A DNA stretch of 64,000 nucleotides from Gnetum montanum (Eukaryota; Streptophyta; Gnetopsida; Gnetales; Gnetaceae), in contig MNCI01000838.1 in the NCBI GenBank assembly GCA_015680685.1, positions 64,001 to 128,000 on the forward strand, given 5' to 3'. Shown in pieces: positions 61,545 through 64,000 of the stretch. Made by a program: the position numbers and the translations under genes. The stretch's first letter is position 1. Every line of letters begins with the position of its first letter. The notes below the pieces were generated by a model. The model saw only the letters and a program-made list of their open reading frames with translations, was not told where the DNA came from and searched no databases.

Positions 61545-62240
61545 ATAAGTTTCCAGTTTAAGGTCTTAGTGGACCATTACAAATATGCATAATTCGTAAA
61601 AGGAAATGTCAAAAAGGGTGGTCTCTATGAGGATGATCCCCTCAGAGTAGAAATTGAACTAGGAGATATAGGAGATTTTTCTTATTTTTAGCGTATTTGA
61701 GACAAATTTCAGTATTAATGTTAATGTTCTTTTCATTTTTTTCTCTTTATGTAAAATGTATCGTAGGTTTTAACGTTGCGATAAATTGTGATTAGTTTTG
61801 AGAGCATAGCATCAATGTGGTTACTAGTTTGAAACCTTTGTGGACTATTAAATTGCCTAAATGTAAAAGATAAATGATACTGCTAGTTTAAGGCCATTTT
61901 GGACCTTGGATAGTTTAAGGCTGTTTCGGGCCCTGGATAGTTTAAGGCCATTTCAGGCCCCTTCTTGGTTTTTTCTTTTTAGTTTTAAGGTATGAAAAGT
62001 AAGCATAAATTGGATTCTGGTATAGACCATGAGTGAAATTTGCATTCCAAGCGTAAATGGGATTTAGATACTAAGGGTAAGTGAAATTGCTAGTTTAAGG
62101 CCATTTCGGGCCGTAGTTGATTCAAGTACCACATGTAAATGAAGTCACTAGTTTAGGGTCATTTCGGGCCTTTGCATAATTCAAGTGCGAAGTGTAGATA
62201 CAGTTGCTAGTTTAAGGCCATTTCGGGCCGTAGCGTAATA
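61545..62240 (-). repeat. Hairpin array between pol and gag-pro of element D
   Basis: In plus orientation CTAGTTTAAGGCCATTTCGG-type units start at 61883, 61910, 61937, 62090, 62148 and 62207, with steps of about 27 or 58-59 bp; a looser unit is at 61556. This is the only sequence between gag-pro and pol here, and no antisense-gene exon is present. Confidence 0.85.
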
Positions 62241-62408
62241 GGAGTAAAGAAGATAGAAACATAAAGCTAAACACAAAGGTAAATAAGAGCATAATGTAAT
62301 TAGCTTGCGGAAGGCGTGAATACATGCATAAACATAAGAAGTACAAATGATAAGCGTAAATAGAGTGATTGATGAGACCATAGTAGTTAAGCAATATTGT
62401 TTTACTTG

Positions 62409-64000
62409 CTAACTCCGTAACTATTTCTTAATTGCCTTCATCTTTAGTGACGCGTAAGGACGGGGGGATTTATGGCCCTTCTCCTTCACATCGTAATCTT
62501 CTCCTGGGAATGGTAGTTCAGCCCAAGTTAGGTTGTCATCAGACACTATTTCAGCTTGCTTGGGTACTAGAACAGGGGACTAATTCTCAGACATTTCTAT
62601 CTCCGAACCTTGTTCTGCCTCTATCTTATTAATAGCCTGAGGGATTATTTCATCACTGCGGATAACCACTCCTCCTCCTGCATAAGGTAAATGGATTTCC
62701 TGATGAATGAATGATGAAACTTCCCTCAGTTAGGCTAACCAAGACCTCCCAAGAATTAGATTGAATCCAAGAATCTCTTCGACCATGATAAACGTTGCAT
62801 TTATGGGGAACTGGTCCCCTACTACAAAGTTGATGTGGACGGTCCCTTTGACCTACACCCGTGCCCAATTGAACGACTTTAGAAATGACGTTTTCATAGG
62901 GCTGACTTGATCAATCAGACCTAATTTATCCACTATGGGATAAGGGATGACATTAGTAGTTTCCCCGTCATCTATATGTACTCTCTCAATTTGGTGCTGG
63001 CCGACCCGGATAGTGATGAACATGGGTGCTGTAGTCACTTGACCCTCAGGGTCATCCTTGATGGATTCATCATGAAAGGTCAATGGGATGGGATCAGATT
63101 TTTTAGCAGCAAGGGGAAGCATGATGGAGTGAATTGCTCCTTCATCTGCTAGCAGGCTTTCGTCCACAGGTATGGATGTTAGCATGTGAACCATAGCTTC
63201 ACGATGTTTTTACGATGTCATAAGCAAGTCATAAAGGCTCAACGTTGTATTTTTCTATTTTAAAGCCTATTTGACTTGTGCCAGGGCATCAAAGAGATCT
63301 TGCCCACAATTGGAATGTTTGTCATCCTTTTCCTCTTCCATTCGCCCTAGGAGATGAATTTCGCGGGGAGGAGTGACAGTTGGCTGAGGGTTACGCTTCC
63401 TTTGGCCTAGGAGAAATAATTGCTTTCATGTAACCTCTTTGTCCTTGGCAAGTGGGGCTAACGGTGTTGAAGCGAGGGGTTGAGGTTTGGGTAACCCCAG
63501 GGTAAGAGGACCCTTGGCCGCATCAACAGTGATAGTAGGTGAGTTTGACTTAGAGGATTGCCCCTGCATAGGAGGGGCGGTTGATAGTTTTGGCACTTTG
63601 ATAACTAAGGGTACCTTGGGTATAGGCATGGGCTATGCCATGGCTTTAATGACTGCAGGCTATCGAGATGCATTCTGGGATGAAGTTTAGAGGATGAAAG
63701 GATGCCCTGGAGGGCCATTCATTGGTGCTGATGAACCTGTTGTTTGGGTTGAGCGAGGTTGCGTTCGCAACAAAAAAGGCTATCTTAGGTGTGTCTAATT
63801 ATCACCCTCTATCCCTACCATGTTGATTGTGTACCCTGCGTTGTTTGCATTCAACAGGTCTTGGTACACACGCATGGCCTAGTTTTCTAGGCATGTCGGG
63901 CTACTACTATCTAAGATCAAGTCACCTTGATCTATCAGATGTTGGATGTCATCCTTCAATGCCCAGCAGTAGTCCGTATCATGACCGCACAATTGATGAT
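62409..64000 (-). pseudogene. gag-pro: Element D gag-pro, C-terminal part
   Basis: The window enters within gag. The zinc-knuckle-like HHQLCGHDTDYCWALKDD lies at 63998-63945. Then follow a P-rich linker, SLYDLLMTS (about 63240-63210), the conserved SIPVDES stretch (63180), protease with HIDDGETTNVI (62988-62950) and LILGRSWLA (62760-62735), and HQEIHLPYAGGG. The tail YASLKMKAIKK.LRS stops at 62409. D-D-G replaces the usual protease triad as in E. Stops replace Q in places (KK-stop-LR against KKQ in C). It is separated from pol by about 970 bp. Confidence 0.82.

Noticed and set aside
1-64000. tRNA, rRNA or small RNA genes
   Set aside because: No cloverleaf with A and B boxes or rRNA-like conserved stretch was noticed; a tRNA scan was not possible.

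Overview
The window is gene-poor nuclear DNA from a land plant, almost certainly a large-genome seed plant. Nearly all of it is nested, decayed LTR retrotransposons of the Ty3/gypsy Tat (Ogre-like) group. The evidence is a gag with a C-x2-H zinc-knuckle-like motif, a retropepsin ending in ILGRPWL, a reverse transcriptase with YVDD, two consecutive RNase H domains, and an integrase with HHCC and DDE signatures. I see no host protein gene, tRNA, rRNA or CRISPR array. Internal stops are frequent and often sit where a sister copy has CAG or CGA, the pattern left by deamination of methylated cytosine. The species cannot be named from the sequence.

Layout: 1-956 is a type-2 LTR (+). 957-11683 is element A (+), 5' truncated: an antisense gene, pol, a 129-bp array, 3'UTR and type-1 LTR. 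11684-24636 is element B (+): leader repeats, gag-pro, array, antisense gene, array, pol cut inside integrase. 24637-26405 is the 3' LTR, PPT and a stub of a minus-strand element. 26463-34430 is element E (+), which has both LTRs and a PBS but only gag-pro; it sits inside an LTR (26406-26462 and 34431-35936). 35937-49489 is element C (-), organised like B in mirror image. 49490-51077 is another minus LTR. 51078-55406 is element F (+): LTR, PBS, leader and gag, cut off. 55407 to about 57100 is a minus LTR with an assembly fault. 57880-64000 is element D (-): pol, array and gag-pro with no antisense gene.

The most interesting system is in A, B and C. Each carries a multi-exon gene in antisense orientation between the protease and the reverse transcriptase, inside what looks like a giant version of the Ogre gag-pro/pol intron. 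It has its own TATA box about 150-160 bp upstream of the ATG, GT-AG introns, an acidic linker exon, a coiled-coil-like exon, a conserved C-terminus and, in B, an AATAAA signal. Short tandem arrays built from a small hairpin followed by TAAACTAGC separate the modules gag-pro, antisense gene, pol and 3'UTR. D lacks the antisense gene and E lacks both it and pol, with junctions at these arrays. This suggests that the arrays are the seams along which the family gains and loses modules.

All homology statements come from comparing copies inside the window and from family motifs read by eye; no database search was possible. Coordinates of exons and LTR ends are read manually and may be off by a few bases.
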